Below, one piece after another: positions 46,304 to 55,818 of a stretch of DNA of 64,000 bases. The stretch covers positions 62,001 to 126,000 of the forward strand of contig CAMOIJ010000002.1 of assembly GCA_946615865.1 (NCBI GenBank). Direction: 5' to 3'. The notes under the pieces are model-generated. The model was given only the letters and a program-made list of their open reading frames with translations. It was not told the DNA's origin and ran no database searches. A program made the position numbers and the translations under genes. The DNA comes from an uncultured Lachnospiraceae bacterium (GTDB lineage Bacteria; Bacillota; Clostridia; Lachnospirales; Lachnospiraceae). Positions within the stretch are counted from its first letter, which is position 1; every line of letters starts with the position of its first letter.

Positions 46304-49300
46304 ATGGCAATTGAATTTACAGAACAGCAGACAAGGGTTCTGCAGGCAAGAAAGCACAATATACTGGTTTCAGCTGCGGCGGGAAGCGGAAAAACGGCTG
46401 TGCTCGTTGAGAGGATCGTCAGAATGATCAGTGAAGGCGATGATCCGACGGATATCGACAGGCTTTTAGTGGTCACTTTTACCAAAGCGGCTGCGGCACA
46501 GATGAGGGAGAGGATCGGAGCCGCCATCTCCGCAAGGATTGAAGAAGACCCCGGGAACGCCCATCTGCAAAGGCAGGAAACGCTTCTTCATAACGCCCAG
46601 ATCACCACAATGGACAGTTTCTTCACTTTCCTTCTGAGGAACAATTTCAGCGACATCGACATGGACCCCGGATTTCGCCAGATGGATCAGACGGAAAGCG
46701 ATCTGATGAGAAAGGATGCGATGGACGACTTTCTCGAGGAAGGATACGCTTCGGGAGATCCCGCTCTTAGAATCTGCGCAGACTATTTCTGCCGCGGGGC
46801 AGGAGACAGAGAGCTGGAGGACATTCTTGAAGATCTGTATAAGAAAGCGGTCAGCCACCCGGATCCGGAGGAGTGGCTCCGCGATCGCGCGTCAGATTAC
46901 ACAGTAGAGAACGAAAAAGAACTGTTCAGTTCCGCATGGATGCAGTTCATCATACTCACGGCAGCAGAGAAGATAACGGATCTGAAACGCCAATATGAAC
47001 AACTTCTTGATTTCTGCGATCTGCCCGACGGTCCCGGTCTCTATCTTCCGCTGTTTCAAAATGAACTGCGGGAACTAAGTGCCCTCGGCGATGTGCCGGG
47101 TACGGAGGAGGCCGGCAAAAGGGACCCCGTTGAGATGAAAGATCTCTGGGACAGGATCATCGAAGTTCTGAATATGGAGTTCAGGAACCTGCCGAAGTTT
47201 ACTCCCGCGAAATACCCTGAAGTGGATCCCTCCAAAAAAGATACGGCCATGGCGCTTCGGAACAGCGCTAAGGAAGATGTGAAGGGACTCGCTCAAAAGT
47301 ATAAAAGCGCTGAGACCGGCCGCATTCTTGAGAGGATGGAGCTGATGAGAGAGGCGGTCCGGGCTGTCTCGGATCTGACCATAGGCTTTCTTCACTATTT
47401 TGCCGGAGTAAAAAGAGAAAAAAACGTCATCGATTTCGTGGATCTGGAGCATCTGGCTCTTAAGATCCTCACTGTCAGAGGAGAGGACGGCGTATACCGC
47501 CCCGGAAGAGCCGCAATAGCTTACCGCCAATATTTTGACGAGATACTGATCGATGAGTATCAGGACAGCAATGAAGTGCAGGAAGTTCTGCTGCGGATGA
47601 TCTCCACTGAGGATGAAGGAGTCTATAACCGCTTTATGGTGGGAGATGTCAAGCAGTCTATATACAAATTCCGGCTTGCGAGACCCGAAATCTTCATGGA
47701 GAAGCTGGGAGATTACAGAAAACTTGACAAAGAAAAGGAGAGGATCGACCTTGACAGCAATTTCCGCAGCAGGGCGGAAGTGCTGGACAGTGTAAACGAA
47801 GTCTTCTTCAGGATCATGAGAAGAGAGATCGGCGGAGTTGAATACGACGATGAAGTCTCTCTTAAGACCGGCGCCTCTTATCCGGCGGCATCAGATCCGG
47901 ACGATTATAAAACAGAACTCCTCCTGGTAGAGGGTCCCGATAAGGACGAAGCGGCGCTTGTCCCCGATGAGATCGCGGAACTGAGCGACAGGCAGAAGGA
48001 AGCGATCGCCGTAGCGGGCAGGATCAGGGAACTGGTAAAGAGCCTTAAGGTGAAGGCGGAAGACGGAAATACAAGGCCTTGCAGATACGGGGATATTGTG
48101 GTCCTTTTAAGGAGCGGTTCCGGCTGGAACGAAGAATTCCGGGATGTTTTCGAGAGACAGGGTATCCCTTATTATATCGAGTCCAAGACCGGTTACTTCT
48201 CATCTTCAGAGATCCGGGGAATTCTGGAACTTGTCCGTGTCCTTGATAATCCCAGGCAGGACATTCCGCTGTACGGCGCGCTGCGCGGCTACTGGGGAGA
48301 TTTCAGCGAGGAGGAGATCGCACAGATCAAACTGGCAGGTCAGGAAAAGGGCATGTGTCTCTATGACTGCCTTATGGCTAAAGCTGCAGAGAATAACGGC
48401 AGCGGATCTTTTCTCACCGAAAAGTGCCGGAGATTTATACGGTTTATTGACAACTGGAGAGACCGGGTCATATATCTACAGATCAGGGAACTCCTGACAG
48501 GGCTAATCTCACAGACGGGATACGAAGAGTGGTGCAGGGCCCTCCCGGGCGGGGAACAGAGGAGCGCAAATCTTCAGCTTCTTCTGGCTCAGGCGGCTTC
48601 TTTCGATAAAATGGGACTGCGCGGGATCTTTGACTTTGTCAGGTATATCGACCAGGTACACCACAGGGAAGTTGACTACGGCGAGGCCAATACTCTGGAT
48701 GAAAACGCGGATGTTGTAAGGATCATGAGTATCCATAAGAGCAAAGGACTTGAATTCCCTGTCTGCATCGTCGCGGGAACCGGCAAGCAGCACAGTTATA
48801 AGTCCCACGATACCAGAGGAAGTATCATCTGTGACAACGACTGGGGAATCGGCATGGATTTCTGGGATCCCGGCGCGCGGTCAAAATACAGCACGGCGCG
48901 CAAGGAAGCGATCGCGGACAAGATTCGCAGGGAAAGCCTTGGAGAGGAACTCAGGGTCCTTTATGTGGCCATGACCAGGGCCAAAGAAAAGCTCATTATG
49001 ACCGGCTTTTTGAAAAACGCGAAAAAAAAGCTCGGAGAATGGGAGAAAAAACTCCCGGTTTGCCTTAGGTCCGGCGAAAAGCTTCCCATTCCTCTTTTGT
49101 CTGAATCCGAGAGTTTTCTTGAACTCATATGGTATGCGGTATGTACTGCCGAGCACCCGGAGTATTTTGACATTAATACAGTGGAGTGTAAAGATCTGAT
49201 CCTGAATGAAGCGGAGCAGCAGAAAGGATATGGGCTCCGCCGACAGGAAATCGACAGATACGGAGAGATAGGCGGAGCGCCGCTGCCGGATAAGGTGCTG

Positions 49301-50065
49301 GAAGAGGAACTTATAAAGATCTATTCCCGCAGGTATGCGCACGAGGATCTCAGAGGCCTCTACACCAAGACTTCTGTCTCTGAACTGAAGATGGCGTCAC
49401 TGAAGGAGGAGGGAGAAGAGGTCTTTGAACTGTTTCCGGAGAACAGGCTCTCGCCGGTCATCGCCTCTTTCGCGGCAGCTGCAGAATCCGGACAGGACCA
49501 GGGAGAGGAAAATTCCGGCGTTGTTCGAAGCGCGTTTACAGGCACCGAATACGGAACTGCAGTACACCGGCTCCTGGAACTGTTTGATTACGGTAAGTTT
49601 ACCGATCCCGCATCTGTTACCCCCGCCCAGTTCGATTCATGGAGAACTGAACTTGCCGCATCTGCCAAAATACCGCCTTCTTACGCTGAGCAGCTTCCCG
49701 CATACGGAATCATGTCGTTTCTGCACAGCAGTCTGGCGGGGCGGATGGCCGAAGCCTTTGGGCGGGGAGAACTATACAGGGAACAGCCCTTCGTCCTCGG
49801 TATTGAAGCGGATAAGGTAAATCCGGGATTTCCCAAAGAAGAGACTGTGCTCGTACAGGGCATCATTGACGCGTATTTTGAAGAAAACGGAGAACTGGTT
49901 CTGGTGGATTACAAGACAGATGCCGTAGAAAAAGCGCAGGATCTGATCGACCGTTACCGGGTGCAGCTTGACCTCTATGAGAGGGCGCTCACACAGATAA
50001 CCGGGAAGAATGTGAAGGAAAAGCTCATATATTCCGTTTCGCTCAAGAAGACGATTCCGCTGTAA
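46304..50065 (+). CDS. addA: AddA, helicase-nuclease subunit of AddAB
   Basis: This is the UvrD-type motor of AddAB. The 1253-residue protein has Walker A SAAAGSGKTAVLVERI, motif II in LIDEYQDSNEVQ, motif V/VI (VRIMSIHKSKGLEFPVC, LRVLYVAMTRAKEKL) and the C-terminal nuclease motif LVDYKTDAV. The ribosome site is poor, so translation is probably coupled to addB nine bases upstream. No Chi-like site was sought in the sequence. Confidence 0.97.
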   Translation: MAIEFTEQQTRVLQARKHNILVSAAAGSGKTAVLVERIVRMISEGDDPTDIDRLLVVTFTKAAAAQMRERIGAAISARIEEDPGNAHLQRQETLLHNAQITTMDSFFTFLLRNNFSDIDMDPGFRQMDQTESDLMRKDAMDDFLEEGYASGDPALRICADYFCRGAGDRELEDILEDLYKKAVSHPDPEEWLRDRASDYTVENEKELFSSAWMQFIILTAAEKITDLKRQYEQLLDFCDLPDGPGLYLPLFQNELRELSALGDVPGTEEAGKRDPVEMKDLWDRIIEVLNMEFRNLPKFTPAKYPEVDPSKKDTAMALRNSAKEDVKGLAQKYKSAETGRILERMELMREAVRAVSDLTIGFLHYFAGVKREKNVIDFVDLEHLALKILTVRGEDGVYRPGRAAIAYRQYFDEILIDEYQDSNEVQEVLLRMISTEDEGVYNRFMVGDVKQSIYKFRLARPEIFMEKLGDYRKLDKEKERIDLDSNFRSRAEVLDSVNEVFFRIMRREIGGVEYDDEVSLKTGASYPAASDPDDYKTELLLVEGPDKDEAALVPDEIAELSDRQKEAIAVAGRIRELVKSLKVKAEDGNTRPCRYGDIVVLLRSGSGWNEEFRDVFERQGIPYYIESKTGYFSSSEIRGILELVRVLDNPRQDIPLYGALRGYWGDFSEEEIAQIKLAGQEKGMCLYDCLMAKAAENNGSGSFLTEKCRRFIRFIDNWRDRVIYLQIRELLTGLISQTGYEEWCRALPGGEQRSANLQLLLAQAASFDKMGLRGIFDFVRYIDQVHHREVDYGEANTLDENADVVRIMSIHKSKGLEFPVCIVAGTGKQHSYKSHDTRGSIICDNDWGIGMDFWDPGARSKYSTARKEAIADKIRRESLGEELRVLYVAMTRAKEKLIMTGFLKNAKKKLGEWEKKLPVCLRSGEKLPIPLLSESESFLELIWYAVCTAEHPEYFDINTVECKDLILNEAEQQKGYGLRRQEIDRYGEIGGAPLPDKVLEEELIKIYSRRYAHEDLRGLYTKTSVSELKMASLKEEGEEVFELFPENRLSPVIASFAAAAESGQDQGEENSGVVRSAFTGTEYGTAVHRLLELFDYGKFTDPASVTPAQFDSWRTELAASAKIPPSYAEQLPAYGIMSFLHSSLAGRMAEAFGRGELYREQPFVLGIEADKVNPGFPKEETVLVQGIIDAYFEENGELVLVDYKTDAVEKAQDLIDRYRVQLDLYERALTQITGKNVKEKLIYSVSLKKTIPL

Positions 50066-50134
50066 AACAAGTACGTTTTGTTCAGGTTGATTGTTAAGAA
50101 ATTGCCTAATTCTGTAGAAAATGAATACATTCAA

Positions 50135-50143
50135 TGGTATAAT
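50135..50143 (+). promoter_or_regulatory. Extended -10 promoter of the acyl-CoA dehydrogenase gene
   Basis: TGGTATAAT gives an extended -10 (TATAAT 50138-50143) about 70 bases before the ATG. The -35 region is poor. Confidence 0.5.
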
Positions 50144-50218
50144 ATTTGGTGATAAGAATAATTTGTCTATTTTTTATCAAGAAACGCTGCATGCAGCTAA
50201 ATATCAAAGGAGGTTACA

Positions 50219-51358
50219 ATGAACTTTTTTAACGACGAGATCCATGAAGAGATGCTGGGCCTGTATCGTGATTTCGCAACAGGCGTTTGCGCTCCCATCG
50301 CTGCAGAGATCGACGAAGAGGAGAAATTCCCTGTAGAGTCATTCAAGCAGGCAGCTGAAATGGGACTTATGGGTATTCCTTTCCCCGAGGAATACGGCGG
50401 AGCAGGTCTGGACGAGCTCTCCTATGCTCAGTGCATCGAAGAAGTTTCCAAGGTTTGCGCTTCCACAGCAGTAGGCATTTCTGCTCACACATCCCTCTGC
50501 GCATGGCCGATCTACAAGTTCGGTACAGAAGAGCAGAAGCAGAAATATCTTCCTCAGCTGCTTTCCGGCGAGAAGCTCGGCGCTTTCGGTCTGACTGAGC
50601 CCAACGCAGGCACAGACGCAGCAGGTCAGAAGACTGTTTTTGAAGACAAGGGCGACTACTATCTGGTAAACGGCTCCAAGATCTTCATCACAAACGCAGG
50701 CTATGCAGACATTTTCGTAGTTTTCGGTATGACTGACAAGTCTCTCGGCAACAAGGGCATCACCGCTCTGATCATGGAGAAGGGGATGGAAGGATTCAGC
50801 ATCGGTTCCCACGAGAAGAAGATGGGTATCCGCGGATCCAGCACCTGCGAGCTCGTATTCGAGAACGTCAAGGTTCCGAAGGAAAACCTCCTCGGCGAAG
50901 TCAACAAGGGCTTCAAGGTAGCTATGATGACTCTGGACGGCGGCCGTATCGGTATCGCTGCTCAGGCTCTGGGTATTGCTGAAGGCGCTATCGACGTCAC
51001 TGTTGAGTACGTCAAGCAGAGAGTTCAGTTTGGCCGTCCGATCGCTAAGTTCCAGAACACTCAGTTCGAGCTTGCTAAGATGAAAGCCAATACTGAGGCA
51101 GCCAAGATGCTGGTTTATCGCGCAGCTAACGCTGTTGACGAAGGCAAGCCTTACACACAGCTCGCAGCTGAGGCTAAGCTCGTTGCTGCAGCTAACGCTT
51201 CCGACGTTACACGCAGATGCCTGCAGCTGTTCGGCGGCTACGGCTACACACGTGAGTATCCCATCGAGCGCATGATGAGAGATGCCAAGATCACTGAGAT
51301 CTATGAAGGAACCAGTGAAGTTCAGATGATGGTCATCGGCGGCGCAATGCTTCGCTGA
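50219..51358 (+). CDS. Acyl-CoA dehydrogenase, short-chain (butyryl-CoA type)
   Basis: The 379-residue flavoprotein oxidises, or in clostridia reduces crotonyl-CoA with, short acyl-CoA. It has FAD-binding segments FGLTEPNAGTDA and FITNAGYADIFVVF, RVQFGRPIAKFQNTQFELA, and the catalytic Glu in ITEIYEGTSEVQ. It is alone: no etfA, etfB, thl, hbd or crt is near, unlike the usual bcd operon. AGGAGGTTACA is a strong ribosome site. Its codons look more biased (GCT, AAG, GGC, TTC) than its neighbours', suggesting high expression. Confidence 0.92.
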   Translation: MNFFNDEIHEEMLGLYRDFATGVCAPIAAEIDEEEKFPVESFKQAAEMGLMGIPFPEEYGGAGLDELSYAQCIEEVSKVCASTAVGISAHTSLCAWPIYKFGTEEQKQKYLPQLLSGEKLGAFGLTEPNAGTDAAGQKTVFEDKGDYYLVNGSKIFITNAGYADIFVVFGMTDKSLGNKGITALIMEKGMEGFSIGSHEKKMGIRGSSTCELVFENVKVPKENLLGEVNKGFKVAMMTLDGGRIGIAAQALGIAEGAIDVTVEYVKQRVQFGRPIAKFQNTQFELAKMKANTEAAKMLVYRAANAVDEGKPYTQLAAEAKLVAAANASDVTRRCLQLFGGYGYTREYPIERMMRDAKITEIYEGTSEVQMMVIGGAMLR

Positions 51359-51410
51359 TCGGATGTGATCTGAATAATGCGTGAATGACTGGAATTTGAC
51401 CAGCCACAGA

Positions 51411-51443
51411 CAGCCCGGCGGATCTTTTCCGCCGGGCTGTTTT
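51411..51443 (+). terminator. Intrinsic terminator after the acyl-CoA dehydrogenase gene
   Basis: CAGCCCGGCGG (51411-51421) pairs with CCGCCGGGCTG (51429-51439), followed by TTTT. Confidence 0.9.
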
Positions 51444-51493
51444 ACTTATGTTTTATTACTTTTGTCTTTTTTCGGAAGGAGAGCGGCGCAGAA

Positions 51494-52297
51494 ATGAATC
51501 GCGAGCGGCTGGAGATCGGGTGGTATGCAGTGCGGCCTTTTCTGTTCTATATGGTCCTCTTTATCACTGTCAGGGCGATCCTGTACAGACTGTTGGAATC
51601 TGCGCTTCTTACCGCGTCAGTGGATATGACGCTGTACTATGAAGTATGGAGTGATATAGCCGGTATACTGATCATTGGAATCTCAAGCGCGGCCGCGGCA
51701 ATTCCGGTCCTGAAAGAGGGCAGGAGAGAGATCTTGCTCGCCCGCCGCAGAAGTTCCCGCTCCTGGCTCGAAAAGAGAAAAGATAAGGGCACCCTTATAG
51801 GACTGCTCCCTTTCGGAACGATCTGTCTTTGCGCATTCTGCAATCTATTTCTTGGAAGATGGTCCCGGGAAGCTGCTGTCAGCCTCAGCCCCTACGCTGT
51901 TCCCCTCGGAGCCGCGGTATACGGGATCCTCACGCCTTTTATCGAGGAGATTGTATTTCGGGGAATCGTATGGCACAGGCTCCGGAGAGGTTTTGCTCCT
52001 TTGGCGTCGGCCTTTTTCTCATCGCTTTTATTCGCCGCAGCCCATGAGAACATTCCACAGGCCATATACGGATTTATTATGGGAATGATATTAGCTCTAA
52101 GCTATGAACTTACCCTGAGATTTGAAATACCTTTTCTGCTTCACTGTACATGTAATCTCTGCGTCCTTGCCGCCTCCGCAGCAGGATGGGACAGGATCCT
52201 GTCGGGTCCTTTATGGCTGGTCTTTTTTGCAGTAGGAAGCCTTGCTGCGTTCGGGTATTGGGCTGTAAGACTTCGGGAGACAAAATTTAAACTATAA
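51494..52297 (+). CDS. CPBP-family intramembrane metalloprotease
   Basis: The 267-residue membrane protein has about seven hydrophobic segments and the three CPBP (Abi/CAAX) motifs: EEIVFR (Glu 151, Glu 152, Arg 156), FAAAH (His 184) and HCTCN (His 217, Asn 221). The family includes CAAX prenyl proteases and bacterial proteins tied to bacteriocin immunity or surface processing. No bacteriocin gene is near, so the substrate is unknown. GGAAGGAG lies about 17 bases before ATG 51494, rather far; the start is moderately sure. Confidence 0.88.
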   Translation: MNRERLEIGWYAVRPFLFYMVLFITVRAILYRLLESALLTASVDMTLYYEVWSDIAGILIIGISSAAAAIPVLKEGRREILLARRRSSRSWLEKRKDKGTLIGLLPFGTICLCAFCNLFLGRWSREAAVSLSPYAVPLGAAVYGILTPFIEEIVFRGIVWHRLRRGFAPLASAFFSSLLFAAAHENIPQAIYGFIMGMILALSYELTLRFEIPFLLHCTCNLCVLAASAAGWDRILSGPLWLVFFAVGSLAAFGYWAVRLRETKFKL

Positions 52298-52298
52298 C

Positions 52299-52327
52299 TT
52301 GCATGTCTGCTATTGCCGTGATATAAT
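52299..52327 (+). promoter_or_regulatory. Promoter of rpmE
   Basis: TTGCAT (52299-52304), 17-base spacer, TATAAT (52322-52327) with TGA in front. It gives a leader of about 100 bases before rpmE. Confidence 0.7.
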
Positions 52328-52378
52328 TTGAAAGCTGTTCTGGTAACAGTTCAGCGAATAAGGCAATTTAATCATACA

Positions 52379-52417
52379 GAGCACCGTTACTCCGGTGGCT
52401 TTCGGGCCCGGGTGCTC
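52379..52417 (+). ncRNA. Probable L31 ribosomal protein leader
   Basis: GAGCACC (52379-52385) pairs with GGTGCTC (52411-52417) around a GC-rich inner hairpin, just before AGGAGG of rpmE. L31 leaders of this sort, where the protein binds its own message, are described in Firmicutes. Membership in that RNA family is inferred from position and general shape only. Confidence 0.45.
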
Positions 52418-52434
52418 AGGTAAGGAGGAAAATC

Positions 52435-52638
52435 ATGAAAGCTTCTATTCAGCCCAAGTATTATCAGGCTACAGTGACATGCAACTGCGGCAACACATTC
52501 GTTACCGGTTCCACAAAGCCTGAGATCCACGTTGAAGTCTGCTCCAAGTGCCATTCTTTCTACACAGGCACACAGAAGACTGCCGCTGCTAAGGGACGTA
52601 TTGATAAGTTCAATAAGAAGTACGGCTACAACAACTAA
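52435..52638 (+). CDS. rpmE: 50S ribosomal protein L31
   Basis: The 67-residue protein carries the four zinc-binding Cys (16, 18, 36, 39) of the C+ form of L31 and the C-terminal KFNKKYG region. The Cys-free paralogue used in zinc shortage is a different gene, not seen here. AAGGAGG precedes the ATG. A structured leader and strong promoter lie upstream and a terminator follows. Confidence 0.97.
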   Translation: MKASIQPKYYQATVTCNCGNTFVTGSTKPEIHVEVCSKCHSFYTGTQKTAAAKGRIDKFNKKYGYNN

Positions 52639-52661
52639 GATATTTGCAGTGACTACGAAAG

Positions 52662-52692
52662 ACAAGGCGGAGTATACTCTGCCTTGTTTTTT
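52662..52692 (+). terminator. Intrinsic terminator after rpmE
   Basis: ACAAGGCGGAG (52662-52672) pairs with CTCTGCCTTGT (52677-52687) with one wobble, followed by T's. Confidence 0.85.
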
Positions 52693-52749
52693 GATATACG
52701 GACGTATACTCTGTATTTTGACCGTATACGCGCGCAAGGAGGACGAAGT

Positions 52750-53694
52750 TTGAGTAAAGGAAAGAAAGAGGAACAGTGCTACAGCGGAATAGGCGGACAG
52801 GCGGTCCTCGAAGGAGTTATGATGAAGAACGGCAGCGATTACGCCGTGGCAGTGAGAAAAGAGGACGGAGAGATCGTTATCAAAAAAGAGAAGTACGATG
52901 GGATCCTTTCCGGCACGCCTGTCAGAAAGATCCCGATAATACGCGGCTTCTTTGTCCTCATAGACTCGCTGGTCCTGGGGCTGAGAGTTACCGATTATTC
53001 CGCGTCCATGTATGATCCCGAGGACAATACTGACCCGGACTCCCCCAGGGAGAAACTGATCACCTCTGTGATCTTCGCAGCTTCGCTGATCATTGCCGTA
53101 GGTCTCTTTATACTTCTTCCCTATGCGGCGGCCTCCTTTTTGACCGGTTTGATCGGTAATTCGGGACTTCTTGTCGTGATAGAGGGCTTTTTCAGGATAC
53201 TGATCTTTGTGATCTATATTTACGCGATCACGGCCATGAAGGACATCAGGCGTCTCTATCAGTACCACGGAGCAGAGCACAAATGTATCAACTGTCTTGA
53301 GAGCGGGCTTCCCCTCACGGTTGAAAACGCGAGAAAGAGTACAAGGCTTCACAAGCGCTGCGGAAGCAGTTTTACTATGTTCGTCATGCTTGTGAGTATC
53401 ATTCTCTTCTTTTTTATAAGAACCGACAGCCATTTGCTCAGAGTAGCGCTCCGGATCCTTCTGATCCCTGTGATCTCCGGCGTATCCTACGAGATCATCC
53501 GTCTTGCCGGAACCAGCAGCAATCCTTTGATCCAGCTGATCTCAAAACCGGGTCTGTGGATGCAGCTCATGACGACAAAAGAACCTGATGACGACATGAT
53601 CCGCGTAGGCATTGCTTCCGTAGAGGCAGTATTCGATTGGAAGAACTATCTTGTACAGGAATTCGGCTATACACCGGAGAGCCTGCAGTCCTGA
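52750..53694 (+). CDS. DUF1385 membrane protein
   Basis: The 314-residue protein has the N-terminal GGQAVLEGVMMKNGSDYAVA and YQYHGAEHKCINCLESG segments of DUF1385 and about five hydrophobic segments. The His/Cys-rich loop (GAEHKCINC) suggests metal binding; the role is unknown. I use TTG 52750, six bases after AAGGAGGA; upstream sequence contains the rpmE terminator. DUF1385 next to prmC and prfA is a conserved clostridial arrangement. Confidence 0.9.
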   Translation: MSKGKKEEQCYSGIGGQAVLEGVMMKNGSDYAVAVRKEDGEIVIKKEKYDGILSGTPVRKIPIIRGFFVLIDSLVLGLRVTDYSASMYDPEDNTDPDSPREKLITSVIFAASLIIAVGLFILLPYAAASFLTGLIGNSGLLVVIEGFFRILIFVIYIYAITAMKDIRRLYQYHGAEHKCINCLESGLPLTVENARKSTRLHKRCGSSFTMFVMLVSIILFFFIRTDSHLLRVALRILLIPVISGVSYEIIRLAGTSSNPLIQLISKPGLWMQLMTTKEPDDDMIRVGIASVEAVFDWKNYLVQEFGYTPESLQS

Positions 53695-53709
53695 CCTGAG
53701 GAGGAGATT

Positions 53710-54597
53710 TTGCGGAAAGAGGCATCAACAGAGAATCTCACATACAGAGAATTATACAATGAGGGCAATTCGGCATTGTCTATGGCACTTGAGGAAGAAA
53801 GAGAGGCGCAGCTGGACGCGCGCCTTCTTCTTGAGCATGTCTGCGGAACATCGCTTCAAACCCTCCTTCTTGATGGGGAAAGTCCTGTAACAGATAACGA
53901 GGCAGAGTTATACAGAAGATTACTAAAGCGCAGATGCTCAAGAGAGCCTCTTGCGTATATCCTCGGAAAATGGGATTTTATGGGGCTGGAATTCGGAGTA
54001 AGCAGCGATGTTCTGATTCCGGAGCAGGATACTGAAAATCTTGTTGAGGAAGTTATGAGAGAAGTCTGCGACGGCGACAGGATCCTGGATCTCTGCACCG
54101 GAAGCGGCTGCATCCTGCTCAGTCTCCTCAACTATTCCAACGGCTCCACAGGCGTCGGCACAGATCTGTCTGAGGGAGCTATCGCTGTAGCGAAGGAGAA
54201 CGCCCTTAAGCTCGGACTTTCAGAGCGATGTGACTGGAAGGCCGGAGATCTTTTCGAAGCGGTGGACCCCGGAGAAAAGTTCGATATTATCGTCTCAAAT
54301 CCCCCCTATATCAGAAGTGAAACGATCGGTGAACTGGCTCCCGAAGTACGGATCCACGAGCCCAGGATGGCGCTGGACGGAGGAGACGACGGGCTTTATT
54401 TCTACAAAAGGATCATACCTGAGGCGGCAGACTATCTCAGAACAGGCGGAATGCTTTTTCTGGAAATAGGATACGACCAGGCGGAGCAGGTCGGCGCGCT
54501 CATGAAGGACGCCGGATATTATGAAGTGAGGACCATTAAGGACTACGGCGGAAATGACCGCATTGTATGCGGGATCAAAAGCATTCACCAGGAATAA
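53710..54597 (+). CDS. prmC: Release-factor glutamine methyltransferase
   Basis: PrmC methylates the Gln of the GGQ motif in release factors. The 295-residue protein has an N-terminal helical domain, the SAM motif [15 protein letters not shown] and the catalytic NPPY at 197-200. The start is TTG 53710 with AGGAGG five bases upstream. Its substrate gene prfA follows 13 bases after the stop. Confidence 0.96.
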   Translation: MRKEASTENLTYRELYNEGNSALSMALEEEREAQLDARLLLEHVCGTSLQTLLLDGESPVTDNEAELYRRLLKRRCSREPLAYILGKWDFMGLEFGVSSDVLIPEQDTENLVEEVMREVCDGDRILDLCTGSGCILLSLLNYSNGSTGVGTDLSEGAIAVAKENALKLGLSERCDWKAGDLFEAVDPGEKFDIIVSNPPYIRSETIGELAPEVRIHEPRMALDGGDDGLYFYKRIIPEAADYLRTGGMLFLEIGYDQAEQVGALMKDAGYYEVRTIKDYGGNDRIVCGIKSIHQE

Positions 54598-54610
54598 GAC
54601 GGAGAATACC

Positions 54611-55690
54611 ATGTTTGACAAACTTGACAGCGTTATGCTGCGTTACGAAGATATCCAGAGAGAACTGGCAAGCCCCGATATAGCTTCAAATCAGTCAAGA
54701 TTTCGAAAACTCATGAAAGAGCAGAGCGACCTTACGCCTCTTGTGGAGGCTTACGGGGAGTATCGCGAATGCCGAAGAGCGGTTGATGATTCTCTTGCCA
54801 TGCTCGATGAAGAGACTGATGAGGAAATGAGGGAACTGGCCAAGGAAGAACTTGCCCAGGCGCGCGGCAGGATCGCCGAGCTGGAAGAAGAGATCAAAAT
54901 ATTGCTGCTCCCCAAAGACCCCAATGACGACAAAAACGTTATCGTTGAGATCCGGGCAGGCGCCGGCGGCGATGAAGCTGCTCTGTTCGCGGCAGAGATC
55001 TACAGGATGTATATCCATTACGCCGAGGGCAGAGGATGGAAGTCAGAGCTTCTCGAGTATGAAGAGATCGGAATCGGCGGAATGAAATCCGTCAGTTTCA
55101 TGATAAAGGGCCAGGGAGCCTATTCCCGAATGAAATATGAGAGCGGCGTCCACCGGGTGCAGCGGGTTCCCGCGACAGAATCCGGCGGAAGGATACATAC
55201 CTCAACGATCACTGTAGCCGTTATGCCTGAAGCAGATGATGATATCGTCATCGATATACCCGAAAAGGATGTCAGGATCGATGTCATGCGCGCTTCCGGA
55301 AACGGCGGCCAGTGTGTCAACACCACTGACTCGGCGGTCAGACTTACTCACTATCCTACGGGGATCGTCATCTACAGCCAGACTGAGAAATCCCAGCTTC
55401 AGAACAAGGCCAAAGCATGGGCGCTTCTGCGCTCCAAATTATATGACCTTGAGATGCAGAAGAGACATGACGAAGAGGCCGACTTGCGCAGAAGCCAGAT
55501 CGGCACCGGCGACCGCTCTGAAAAGATCAGGACTTATAATTTCCCTCAGGGTCGCGTCACGGACCACAGGATCAAGCTTACTCTCTATAAGATCGACGCA
55601 GTCATGAACGGAGATCTCGATGAGATCATTGACAGTCTCATAGCTGCGGACCAGGCCGCAAAGCTCCTAAAAATGAACGAATCACTGTAA
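54611..55690 (+). CDS. prfA: Peptide chain release factor 1
   Basis: RF1 reads UAA and UAG. The 359-residue protein has the PAT tripeptide (187-189) that marks RF1 and not RF2, and GGQ at 232-234, the target of PrmC. I use ATG 54611 (GGAG six bases upstream), not the frame extension into prmC. It closes the rpmE-DUF1385-prmC-prfA block. Confidence 0.97.
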   Translation: MFDKLDSVMLRYEDIQRELASPDIASNQSRFRKLMKEQSDLTPLVEAYGEYRECRRAVDDSLAMLDEETDEEMRELAKEELAQARGRIAELEEEIKILLLPKDPNDDKNVIVEIRAGAGGDEAALFAAEIYRMYIHYAEGRGWKSELLEYEEIGIGGMKSVSFMIKGQGAYSRMKYESGVHRVQRVPATESGGRIHTSTITVAVMPEADDDIVIDIPEKDVRIDVMRASGNGGQCVNTTDSAVRLTHYPTGIVIYSQTEKSQLQNKAKAWALLRSKLYDLEMQKRHDEEADLRRSQIGTGDRSEKIRTYNFPQGRVTDHRIKLTLYKIDAVMNGDLDEIIDSLIAADQAAKLLKMNESL

Positions 55691-55695
55691 AAATC

Positions 55696-55740
55696 AAGAT
55701 AACTTCCCTTCATATCTGATGGATGAAGGGAGGTTATCTT
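55696..55740 (+). repeat. 18-bp inverted repeat after prfA
   Basis: AAGATAACTTCCCTTCAT (55696-55713) pairs with ATGAAGGGAGGTTATCTT (55723-55740), one T-G wobble. No T-tract follows; the right arm runs into TTGCTATAAT, an extended -10 for the next gene. It could be a weak terminator, a mRNA-end hairpin or a regulator site. Confidence 0.6.
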
Positions 55741-55818
55741 GCTATAATGATGAGGAGGGGCAGTTCCTACCGGAGCTGCGATGATAAATCCTGAATAAAC
55801 ATAAGAGGTGCTAAAAAC

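Noticed and set aside
51494-52297. Bacteriocin immunity role for the CPBP protein
   Set aside because: No bacteriocin precursor, exporter or sensor lies nearby; only the protease motifs are supported.
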